From Erigeron canadensis (taxonomy: Eukaryota; Streptophyta; Magnoliopsida; Asterales; Asteraceae): 64,000 nt of DNA. The position numbers and the translations under genes were made by a program. The stretch covers positions 3,331,765 to 3,395,764 of the forward strand of contig NC_057767.1 of the NCBI RefSeq assembly GCF_010389155.1, read 5' to 3'. The notes under the pieces were generated by a model. That model saw only the letters and a program-made list of their open reading frames with translations, was not told where the DNA came from and searched no databases. This document shows, in pieces, positions 46,416 through 56,741 of this stretch. The first letter of the stretch is position 1, and every line of letters starts with the position of its first letter.

Positions 46416-48057
46416 TGATGTGCAAAATCGAGCTTTAAATTTATAAACTAAAACTACCAAAGAACTAACTACTACGCACTCACGGGCAGTGGACCCGATC
46501 ATTTGTAATATAGTCAAGAGGTAAGTCTAAGTTCGTTCTCAGGGATTGTGAAATGATTAGTTGCTTGTTGAATGGTTTGGAAAACAGGTGTTGCTTCAAA
46601 ATTCCCTTTTGACAATTAAATAAATTGATTTGCAATATGATTGCATAAAATTAAAATACAAGTTCAGACGATATAATTAAAAGTCATCCACCTTGACTTC
46701 CCTTGACTTCAAATGTGATCGCTTTTAATGAGTAACAAATTCTCTAGAGTTTGAAAGATAGTCGTAACAAGATTATACTATTCACGTGGTACCACCAACC
46801 GTGAACAGATTATCAAATCACCTAACTACTAGTTGAATTACCCAAGCCGGTACCACCAAGGCTAAGACAATTCTCCTAACGATCAGTTTTTATTGACTTA
46901 TCAAATTATCAATTGAACCTATGTGACAATAACGTGGTACCACCAACCGATATCAATCACGTTGACAAATTTAATATTTTCTTAAAATGATATTCACTAT
47001 CATACCATGAACTAGTGATAATTACTTATAGACAAGTAACCGTTTTAAAATCACATACACATTCAACTGGTACCACCAACGAATAATCATATGCAACCAA
47101 TATCAAAATTAATTAACGAAAAGAATTAAAACCATCAAGATCACGGAACAACGATAATTAAACAAACCCTTTTGAATTAAAAATATAGCAATCACATTAT
47201 CCGTCTCGTTTCATCAAGGTGGATGATTAAACAGTTAGCCACTCATGATCAATTCAAAATAATCAAAGAAATAGAAAAGAAACATGATGTACCAATTGTT
47301 TGAAGAAAATAAATTGCAAGACAATAATGTAGATACGATCTAGATGGGTGCTCGTAATATCTTCGATGAATCCGCCTAAGTGAAACACTTGATTGGAGAA
47401 GGAAGAATCCTTATAGAGCGGCTCCTAGAAAGAGTATTTGATGCCTAATTTCGAGTTAGGGTTTCCTATTTATACCCCTTCAAAATCTGATGCAAAAACA
47501 GGTCAGGGTTTGTTTTCCCATGCACCCACTGCGCCGCAGTGGGTCTTGGCTTCTCCTCACTGCGGCGCAGTGAGGTGTTGGGCGACTACGACTTTGACTG
47601 ACTGCGGCGCGGTGGTTCGTGTGATCACCACTGCGGCGCAGTATGATTCCACGGCTTCGTTCCTCCTTCAAGCGACTGCGGCGCAGTCCTTTTGTTGCCA
47701 TCCCCACTGCGGCGCAGTGGGGTTTTTCCTTTTAATTCCGTGGAGCAGGACTGCGGCGCAGTGGGCTTGTGCATCCCCACTGCGGCGCAGTCAAGAGCTT
47801 GTATAGAACCAACTCGTTTCGGTCTTGATTACTCGCTAAGCTCTGCCGTCTCATCCATTCAAATCGACTCTCATCAACATAACGTACTTCCTGACCAATA
47901 ATCACTCGAAAATGTACCAAATGGACGCATAACCTGTTTAGAGCCTGTAAACACTAACAAACACCATAAACGCGTCAAATGCATACAAAAACGACTAGAA
48001 ACATATATTAAAATGGTCAATAATGATGTGGGTAATGGGTATAAATTAGTCACATCA
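46416..48057. mobile_element. Solo LTR (1642 bp) inside gene D coding exon
   Basis: Begins TGATGTG and ends CACATCA, so it has TG...CA ends within an inverted heptamer. ACCCC duplicated at 46411-46415 and 48058-48062 is the 5-bp target site. There is no protein frame, primer site or second LTR. Internal features: four GGTACCACCAA words (46788, 46849, 46936, 47069), a CTATTTATACCCC TATA-like stretch near 47467, and an array of eight GC-rich palindromes (47528-47791). Orientation is unclear. The solo state implies LTR-LTR recombination after insertion of a complete element. Confidence 0.82.
47528..47791. repeat. Array of eight ACTGCGGCGCAGT palindromes
   Basis: The 13-base near-palindrome starts at 47528, 47559, 47601, 47630, 47675, 47706, 47750 and 47779. 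Copy 1 has GCGCCGC at its centre and copy 3 has a G for A near its end. Several copies extend to 17-21 bases of dyad symmetry by compensating flanks (CCC..GGG, T..A). Spacings alternate 31, 42, 29, 45, 31, 44, 29. Lies in the solo LTR. Confidence 0.85.
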
Positions 48058-50422
48058 ACCCCCGATCTCTTTTTATCTTTTGATGCGTAGGCTAAGTGAT
48101 GATCAAAAGTCCGCGATACGGGAAATGGGATTCGCTTCAATGCTTGACTTTCAAATAAATAAGATTCCAACAGTTATGGGGTATTGGGCTGTGAAGAACT
48201 TTGATCATAAGGCATGCACTTTACTGGTCAAGGATGTATCATTAAAAGTCACAAATAAAACCATACATGATGTACTAGGTGTTCCAATGGGTAGTACGAG
48301 AATTAATGCATCCAGGTTAAGTTGTAATTGCAATCATGCAACACAAGAATTTAGGAAGCAATTTCCGCCCACAAAGAAATCGATACGTATCACGGATGTT
48401 ATTCATGAGATGGTAGAGCAGGAGAAAGGTGGCACGCTATTTAAATTGAACTTTCTAGTTTTGTTTGTTACAGTCATGGCGGGAAGTCATGGTGGGGTGG
48501 TGAACCAAAAGTTTTTGGGGAGTATTAGAAATTTGCAGGATGTCAGAAATATGGATTGGTGCCAATACATTCTTGAGTGGTTGGTGAGAACAAGAAAGGA
48601 ATGGAATCCGAAAACCTACTTCAACGGCCCAGTGGCCTTTTTGGTCGTAAGTTTATGGTTTATTATTCATGCTTAATTGATTGTGTATATGTTTGTGTAT
48701 CAGTTTGGAAATACTATTCTATGATAAACTTAACAAATTATTTGTTTAAACTTTTTAAGGTTTTCTATGCACATTCAATCAATCCAAAAAATATAGAGGA
48801 GACATTGGTTCCAGTAATCAATATGTGGACATCAGATATGTTGATGAAATTAGAAAAAGAGGAGTTCATTACTGGACGACGCATTGACAATGATGTGTTA
48901 GGATGTGATGATGGTGAACTGAATCGTGATGACACACAAAACATAGCCGAGGAATTAGGTACACCACATCTAGAGCTTTGTCAAGAAGGGTTGTATAACG
49001 AATTCGATAACTGGGTTCTTTCAATTGGACAGCCGAAGGAACCCACGACTAAAGAGGTACAATTATAAACATATGTATGTATATGATATCATAATTGTGC
49101 ATGCCATTAAGTAAAGGAGTTGCTTTTTTGCTGCTAAATTTAGTTGAGTTATTATTTTAACCCTTACACTTTTATTTGCTCAAATGGTTTATGTGGTACA
49201 CTGACTCAAATGGTTTATGTTCAAAATGGAAGTTTTGGTCAAACTGGGCAAAACTAGTTGTAAATTGTAATTGGCTTATTTTATTTTTATTTTTTTTATA
49301 GTTTTATAGGCTAGTTTTGGCTGGAACAACATATCTAAACAGGTTAGAAACCTGGAATTAACGAATGTTGGCAATAGTTTGCGGCCCAAAAAGGGTCAAA
49401 TCAGTTTGTAATGACTTTTGTCGTTGTTTTGTTAGTAATTTAAAATATTAATATGATCATAAAAGTTATACTACTATAAGAAATTCTGATATATATTGGC
49501 TTCAGCTTGTATTGACTTTTGTCATTTTTCTGTTAATATTTGAAATATGAAATATGCTGGTAAACTACTAAACTAATTTATACGAGTAACATTTATGGAA
49601 CAAAACAATATAGGACTATACTAGAGGAGTAGAGGTAAGGAGTTCGTAACTTTCTTAGTTAACCAGCAACATTACCATTGTAATTAGTTTAGCTCTTTTA
49701 ATACAACAATTTATTTGTTGAAGTACAAACAATGGATTCTGAAGTTTCATTTGACACATTGGCTTCAGCATAACTGAAATGAGCGTAGGAAAATGTATTT
49801 GTCGTTATCCAACCCGGTCATATTGCCACCTCTAATCTGTATTCATTTCGTACAGCTGGGACAGCAACTCCCTACGAAGGCTTCAACTTCTGAATGTAGC
49901 ATAATTTGTGTCCAAGGCTACAAAGTGAAACATAGTGTTGCACCAATTCTTGAAGCCATATTTAAGAAACATGGTGATATTGCAGCTGAATGTATATTCA
50001 CTATAGCTTCTGTGAGAGCAACTTTGCTAGAGGTTGTGTGTGAGGTTGTCATGCAAATTGAAGTCAATGATGGTATTGAGAAAATGGAAGAAATTGAGTC
50101 CCATTTGACACAGGCAGAGGCAGCTAAAATTGATGTGTCGTGGCTTCGGGTCCACTTGGAAGCCATTTACAGAAACAAAAGGAAGGAGGTCAAGAAAAAG
50201 TGGAGTTCGCTTATGGAAACAAAAGTAAACACTGTATTAGTTCAAAAGGCTGCCAAAATGGATCTGATAGAGAGACGTGCTGAGCTCGTGACAGTGCAAC
50301 AACGATTTGAAGAGGCTGAAAGGTGCGTGAGAGTACTTCATCTTGTTGAAAAGAAGCTAGATAAAGATATTTTGGACTCTAAGGCTGAAAAAGACTCGTG
50401 GGGAAGACAACTAATGTTTTAG

Positions 50423-51015
50423 GCTAACTATATTATGATAGATGTGTTATAGTAGATCGCCAGACTCATGTCTAAACTTTAATTTTGTCTAATGGTAGGG
50501 GAACCCTTTCGTGAAAGACAGGGTTAGTTATTTACTCTATATAGCTCGTTTCTTAAGTACTTGAGAATCGAGATTAGCTTTCTGTATAAATCATCCGTTT
50601 GGTTTTCTTGTTAAAGATCACATATAATGGGTGGGTTGGTTAAGTAATGTGTCAAAGTGGGCTGGGTCAACATTAAATCTCAAGTCTGGGTGACGGTGAA
50701 ATAGGTTGGGTTCACATTGCAACGCTTTTATGTTTTTATAAACCAGAAAAGACTAAAGAGCTAGAGTCTGCTAACTTTGGACAAGTTTAACCCGTTCAAA
50801 TGTTCAATCCATTTTCTTTATAGGTTATGTTTTCTATTTGCTTTCTTTTTCAGTTTTTCAGTCTTATGCCGCTAATTTTTGTTTTAGACTACCACATTAC
50901 AACACCATAAGCCATAATTTGGTGGTGTGTAACTAAAAGATGCTAGAAGTGATGTACATATATTCAACTTTATCAAAATTGGTGCAAGCTTCTCATTTTG
51001 TGATCACCAACCATG
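50423..51015. other. 3' flank of gene D
   Basis: Shared with the flanks of B and E and with 42895-43320. No gene. Confidence 0.6.
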
Positions 51016-51532
51016 TTAGGGGGGACAGAGTGGAGGGCGGGTTGGCGAGTTTATGGCTCCATACCGCCGGCTACACCGCCGCCGGTGCCAGCGGGTTGCT
51101 CGCAGGGTATTAGACTCGTTACTCATAGATGGAGAGAGGAGAGAAATAGCCGTTAGGAGGGGGACCCCACAATCTCAAGTGTATAGTTTTTCATTTAAAA
51201 AAAATTTATATTTGTGCAATATATATATATATATATATATATTCTGTGTGTATATATGTTGAAGAATGAAGAAGATGGAGCCGCCACTTTTTTCTTATTT
51301 TTTTTAGTATTTGTTATTTTTAAAACAAACCTTATAGTATCTGGTTTTGATAGTCGTTTTTAGATTTTAATATTAATGAAATAAGTTTGTTTCTTTTTTA
51401 AATAATTTATTTAATTTAATTAATGTAACGGTATGTTGTTAATAAAATTGTTTAGTTTTAATAATGACTAGAAAAAATAAATAAATTTTAAAGAGTTGAA
51501 GAAACGCCTTCTTTACCCCATTCCCCTCCCCC
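51016..51532. mobile_element. Shorter copy of the 4296-6617 TIR element
   Basis: Starts TTAGGGGGGACAGAGTGG and carries the GGCTACACCGCCGCC block and the AAACAAACCTTATAGTAT...AATAAGTTTGTTT block of the first copy, but lacks the nested Helitron. The right end (about 51515-51532, CCATTCCCCTCCCCCC) is degraded. Confidence 0.6.
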
Positions 51533-51583
51533 CACCCCAATATCTCATTTCGAGCTCTACATCCTCATTTTCATATTTTCTTT

Positions 51584-51865
51584 GGCTATCTCCAATGGGG
51601 ATATCCTTTACCGTTGAAGCTTGTCTAAAACTAAGGATTTTTTGAAGGATGCCCTTACCTAGCGGCATGCCCTTACTTGTACTTACCTAATATATTTTTG
51701 TTTTTAGTGGAGATAAAATGATATGTAAAGATATTTGTATAGTTGGAGATAAAATTATAAGATTTGAAGGATTTGTAAGGATGTATAAGGATTTATAAGG
51801 ATTTGTAAGGATATGATGTGACAGCTCAAGGACACCTAAGAGCATTCTTAGCATTGGAGATAGCC
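51584..51865. mobile_element. Small MITE, 14-bp terminal inverted repeats
   Basis: GGCTATCTCCAATG at the left and its exact complement at 51852-51865. The interior has repeated AAGGATTTGTAAGGAT words. The end motif is common in small plant MITEs. Confidence 0.7.
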
Positions 51866-52734
51866 TTAGTGGTTTTTAACTTTTTATGACTCGTCAACCA
51901 ATTATTTTTAATAGCTATATAATATCTATCTATCTATCTATATTCTATATACTATATAAAGCATTTCATTCTTTCACACTTTTTATTTCTATGGTATTCT
52001 TCTTTTTAATTAAAAAAGGTATAATAAAGGGTTTTGCTAAACAAAGTTCTAAGGGCTTTCGTTAAACTGGATTAATTAGTTGTATAATTACCATAAATTA
52101 TAGAAGTGAAATTTTGATATAAAAAATAAAATCTATACTCCCTATATAAACAAACTACCTCCTCCCCAAATTAAACACTATACCATTAAATTCCCTATTT
52201 TACCTTATAATTTACACTTTCTCAAACACTTTAATCCTGAACTTCCTAAAATACCCTTAGAAAAATCTTATGCATCTACGTATCTATCATTCATTTTTTG
52301 GAATAGAGATATTTGTGCGTTTAGGTAATGGATATTGTGGTATGTAGATGTTTGCAGGTTATTCACTATGTATAGTCATGTAGATTGAAAGTAGTTTTTT
52401 TTTTCAATTTTATTTTAATCTTTATAACGCTGGTTTAATAAGAGTTAATTGATGTAAAAGACAAGATCTCAGTTTAATTTCTATATTCGATTAAAATTAT
52501 CAGCCGTATCACGTGTATTTTATTCAATACAACCCATTTTTTATTTTTTTTTTATGATACCCAAACATTAAAGGCTAAATTCATTACAACATTTCAAAAT
52601 TGGTGTGTATTTCGAAAGTGTAAACCCTTTGTCCAATTGAATCGCATAAAATGGAATGATGACCCGTTTAAATTTCCTTTACACACACACACACAAATAA
52701 ATTAGATAACTCTTTCAACCCTCCCTCTCTATTT
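51866..52734. other. Intergenic region upstream of gene E
   Basis: AT-rich with a (CTAT)n tract near 51925-51945 and an (AC)n tract near 52680. No gene seen. Confidence 0.4.
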
Positions 52735-52874
52735 TTCTTCCGACCCGCCAGCACAAAACTCCCCCTCCTCCTCCTTTCTCTGATTTTTTTTTTCTCGACA
52801 GCAGCAAATGGGGGATTAAAATCGGTATAAAAAAAGGGGTTAAATTTTATAATTTTTCAAAAAAAAGGGGGATA
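52735..52874 (+). promoter_or_regulatory. 5' leader of gene E
   Basis: Conserved with the leader of gene D: CCGCCAGC, CTCTGATTTTT, TCTCGACAGCAGCA, AATGGGGGATTAAAAT, GTATAAAA, AGGGGG before the start. Confidence 0.5.
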
Positions 52875-55800
52875 ATGAGCATGGAAACATACATAATCGT
52901 AGCAGAAAATGAAAGACAACAAACGTTTTATCAGGAACAAAGACACGCTAAAAGAATGCCAACAACCGAACAAGGTATGAAATTATCATCTACTTTTTTA
53001 TTTTATTATATAAATATTTTATATATACTATTATACATACTTTTTTATTATATATATATATATATACATTATATAGGTACAAATATGTATGTAACAACCA
53101 AAGAAGGTATGAAATTATCAAGGACTGTAATACTTTTTATCCCACATTTTAACAGTAAACGGAAAACCCAAAAAAACTACTGATGTTTCCGACATTAATT
53201 AAGATTATATAAAACTGATAACTGATGTGAAGGCCGGCATTATGGGCCCGTATAGTAGTACTTTAGCAAAATGCTTAAATCGGCGGAGAAACCTTGACCT
53301 CATTGAGATCATTTGGACCGAACTGACCCTAGACGTAGTATAAAAGTTTCAAATATTAATTGGTAGAATGTTTGGATATGTACATTGTGATTGATCAACA
53401 AATGTTATCGAGTTTTATTAGATAAAATATATGATTTATATGTGCAAGTGTAACTATTGTGACTAGTGGCCGGTATAGATTAGTATTTGTGTCGTTCATA
53501 CATATTGATGATACATATAGCTCTATATGTTTTTGAGTGTTATATATGTTGACTATAACATATTGTTTCATGAGAACTGCTTGAGTGACAAACAAACTTT
53601 TACTGACAAGGCTTACTAACCCATGTGGACCAATAAAACAATGAGAGAGATTGAATAAATAAAAAAGATCAATAATTTCATTGGTGTTAAGTTTTTTTTA
53701 AGTAGATTGTTGTTTTATATTTTGCTATTTTGTATCATAAAGTTGTTTAGTAATAAATGTAACTGTTGTGTAATTGTTAAGTAGTGTTTTGTAGTTGTAG
53801 TAAGTAATATGGTTTAACATGTTTTAGATGAAACGATGCAACTGAAATGGAATATCTATAAAAGGCTGAAAAGGGAAGAATTTGATGATGAACCAAATGA
53901 TGATTATGTAGCGAGTGACCAAACTTATTTGAAAAATATGAAGGGTGTTGTGGAGACGGAAGACAAACCTGTAAAGCAGCCAAGCTCGTTCCCTTGGCGT
54001 CGTGGGCGCAAAAGAATGCCCTACCGGATAAAACCAAGGTCACCCCCGAACTCTTTTTATCGTTTGATGTGTAGGCTAAGTGATGATCAAAAGGCTGCGA
54101 TAAGGGAAATGGGATTCGCGTCAATGCTTGACTTTCAAATAGATAAGATTCCAACAGTTATGGGATATTGGGCTGTGAAGAACTTTGATCATAAGGCATG
54201 CACGTTAAAGATTAGGGATGCGTCATTGAAAGTCACAAATAAAACAATACATGATGTTCTAGGTGTTCCAATGGGTGGTACGAGAATCAATACATTCATT
54301 ACAAATTGTAAGTGGAATCTTGCAACACAAGAATTTAGGAAGCAATTTCCAGCCACAAAGAAATCGATACGTGTTGCGGATGTAATTCGTGAGATGGTAG
54401 AGCAGGAGAAAGGTGGCACACTATTTAAATTGAACTTTCTAGTTTTGTTTGTTACAGTTATGGTGGGAAGTCATGGTGGGGTGGTGAACCAAAATTTTTT
54501 GGGGTGTATGAAAAATTTGCAGGATGTGAGAAATATGGATTGGTGCCAATACATTCTTGAGTGCTTGGTGAGAACAAGAAGGGAATGGAATCCGATTAGC
54601 TACTTCAACGGCCCAATGGCCTTTTTGGTCGTAAGTTTATGTTTTGTTCATGCTTAATTGATTGTGTATATGTTTGTCTATCAGTTTGGAAATACTATAC
54701 TACGATAAACTTAACAATTTTTATTTTTTTTTACTTTTTAAGGTTTTCTATGCACATTCAATCAATCCAAAAAATACAGGGAAGGAGACATTGGTTCCAG
54801 TAATCAACTTGTGGACATCAGATATGTTGATGGAATTAGAAGCGGCGGAGTTCAATACTGGAGGCATTGAGAATGATGTGGTAGGAAGTGGTGATGGTGA
54901 ACTGAATCGCGATGACACACAAAACATGGCCGAGGAATTAGGTACACCACATCTAGAGCTTTGTGAAGAAAAGTTGTATAACAAATACGATGACTTGGTT
55001 CTTTCAATTGGAGGGCCGAAGCAACCCACAACTAAAGAGGTACAATTGTAAACATATGTATTTGCCATTATGTTTGTGCATGCGAGACACTTTTTGCGGC
55101 TAAATTTAGTTGACTTATTATTTTAACCCTTACACTTTTATTTGCTGAAATGGTTTATGTGGAAAATGAAAGTTTTGGTCAAACTGGGAAAGTTAGTTGT
55201 AATTGGGCTTTTTGATACTTTTTGAAAGTTAGTTGTAATTGCGGCTAAATGTTTTGGCTGGAAGAACATATCTAAATAAGTTAGAAGCCTAAAAGTAATG
55301 AATGTTGGCTATAGTTTGCGGCCCAAATGGGTCAAATCAGTTTGTATTGACAGTTGTCGTTTTGTTAATATTTAGAATATTAGTATGATCGTCAATGTTA
55401 TACTACTAAAATAAATTCTGATATATATTGCCTTCAGCTTGTATTGACTTTTGTCATTTTTCTGTTAATATTTGAAATGTGAAATATAATCGTATACTAA
55501 ACTAATTTATAACTTTTATAGAACAAAACAATATAGGACCATACTAGAGGTAAGGAGTTGATATGTTTTTAGGGTTTTTTTTTTTTTTTTTTGAACGACG
55601 GGTGGGAAGGTCGTTCGATCGATCGAGCTGAACAGTGACATCCAAACGGGCAGTATGCTCAGGGTTCGAGGCGATATGTTTTTAGTTAACCAGCAACATT
55701 ACCATTGTAATTAATTTAGCTCTTTTAATACAACAAATTACTAGTTAAAGTAATAAATAAGGGATTAGTTTCCATGAATGTAAGAAACTTTGAACGAATG

Positions 55801-56741
55801 TATATAGTAGGAAATAACTAAAGTTGTGTGTATTGTATGTATACAACTTTGAAATATTGTTTATTGTATGTAAAAATTTCGTTTCAACCAATTAAAATCT
55901 GACAAGTGGCACCTGTATATGGTTGCCACGTATGCTTTTTTACATACAATAAACATTTTTTCAAGTTGCTTACATACAATACACATAACTTTAGTTTTTT
56001 CTTACTATAGACATTCGGTCAAAGATAGTTACATTCCAAGAAACTAATCCCAATAAATAATGGATTCTGAAGTTCCATTTGACACATTGGCTTTAATATA
56101 ACTCACCTGAACGTAGGAAAATGCATTTGTCGTTACCCAACCCGGCCATATTGCCAACTCTGATCTGTATTCATTTTGGACAGCTGAGACAGCAACTTCC
56201 TGCAAAGGCTTCAACTTCTCAATGTAGCGTAATTTGTGTCCAAGGCTACGAAGTGAAAGAGAGTGTTGCACCGATTCTTGAAGCCATATTTAAGAAACAC
56301 GGTGATATTGCAGCTGAATGTATATACACTATAGCTTCTGTGAAAGCGTCTTTTCTAGAGGCTGTTTGTGAAGTTGTCAGGCGGATTCAAGCCAATGATG
56401 TTACTGAGAAAATGGAAGAAATAGAGGCCCTTGTATCACAGGCACAAGCAGCTAAAATTGATGTGTCATGGCTTTGGGTCCACTTGGAAGCCATTTACAA
56501 AAGGAAGGAAGTAATGAAAAAGTGGAGTTTGCTTATGGAAACAAAAGTAAATACTGGTTTGGTTCAAATAGCTGCACAAATGGATCTGAGAGAGAGATGT
56601 GCAGAGCTTGTGACAGCACAAGAACGATTTGAAGAGGCTGAAAGGTGCATCAGAGTACTTCATCTTGTTGAAAAGAAGCTAAATAACGAGATTTTGGACT
56701 CTAAAAGACTCGTGGGGAAGACAACCAGTTTTATAGGCTAA
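52875..56741 (+). CDS. Gene E: plant-mobile-like domain fused to PEARLI-4 domain
   Basis: Spliced model: 52875-52974, 53828-54630, 54743-55039 and 56184-56741, 585 aa, or 595 with the 30-base cassette 53077-53106. Exon 1 codes a polar start (SMETYIIVAENERQQ) and splices in phase 1. Exon 2 has a basic segment (RRGRKRMPYRI) and the mobile-like domain (MGFASMLDF, VTNKTIHDVLGVPMGG, LFKLNFLVLFVTVM, NMDWCQYILE). Exon 3 gives VFYAHSIN and an acidic linker ending PTTKE. Exon 4 is PEARLI-4. Ten bases present in the other copies are missing near 56704, which shifts the last codons: the usual KAEKD-WGRQPML end is replaced by KRLVGKTTSFIG. This is the only uninterrupted member of the D/E pair. Family function is unknown to me; similar fusions are annotated in composites as phospholipase-like/mobile-domain proteins. 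Confidence 0.8.
53077..53106 (+). other. Candidate 30-base cassette exon, gene E
   Basis: Acceptor TATAG at 53072-53076 and donor GTATGAAAT at 53107. Adds TNMYVTTKE plus a split codon without changing phase. Its last bases and donor (ACAACCAAAGAAG then GTATGAAATTATCA) copy the end of exon 1 (ACAACCGAACAAG then GTATGAAATTATCA), so it probably arose by local duplication. Confidence 0.5.
55573..55672 (-). repeat. Short retroposon (about 100 bp) in gene E last intron
   Basis: A T-run of about 18 at the left end (poly-A on the minus strand), then GAACGACGGGTGGG...; flanked by the exact 13-bp duplication GATATGTTTTTAG (55560-55572 and 55673-55685). Absent from the same intron in D. Likely a 5'-truncated SINE or LINE end. 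Confidence 0.75.

Larger units (their letters stand above)
44621..50422 (+). pseudogene. Gene D: plant-mobile-like/PEARLI-4 gene interrupted by a solo LTR
   Basis: Exons 44621-44720, 46194-46415 continuing at 48063-48646, 48760-49056 and 49856-50422. A 30-base cassette exon may lie at 45332-45361. The layout equals gene E: a short Lys/Gln-rich start (TYIIIAENERQQKFY...), the mobile-like domain (VTNKTIHDVLGVPMG, NMDWCQYILE), an acidic linker ending PTTKE and a full PEARLI-4 exon (VAPILEAIFKKHGDIAA). A 1642-bp LTR sits inside the large exon and introduces a stop about 20 bases after the junction. Apart from the insertion and one copy of its 5-base duplication, the host frame is otherwise open and in phase, so the break looks recent. 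Part of the gene could still be expressed from a start downstream of the LTR. Confidence 0.8.

Noticed and set aside
47528..47791. CRISPR-like array of repeats with spacers
   Set aside because: Plant DNA inside an LTR; the repeats are only 13-21 bases with degenerate copies and spacers of two alternating lengths, with no cas genes.
47438..47806. Open frames of 60-120 codons across the palindrome array
   Set aside because: They arise because the GC palindromes lack stops in some frames; they are repeat-driven and overlap on both strands.
51053..51262. Arg-rich small open frame
   Set aside because: It falls on the GC-rich end of the TIR element, which is repeated at 4300-4500 without keeping the frame.
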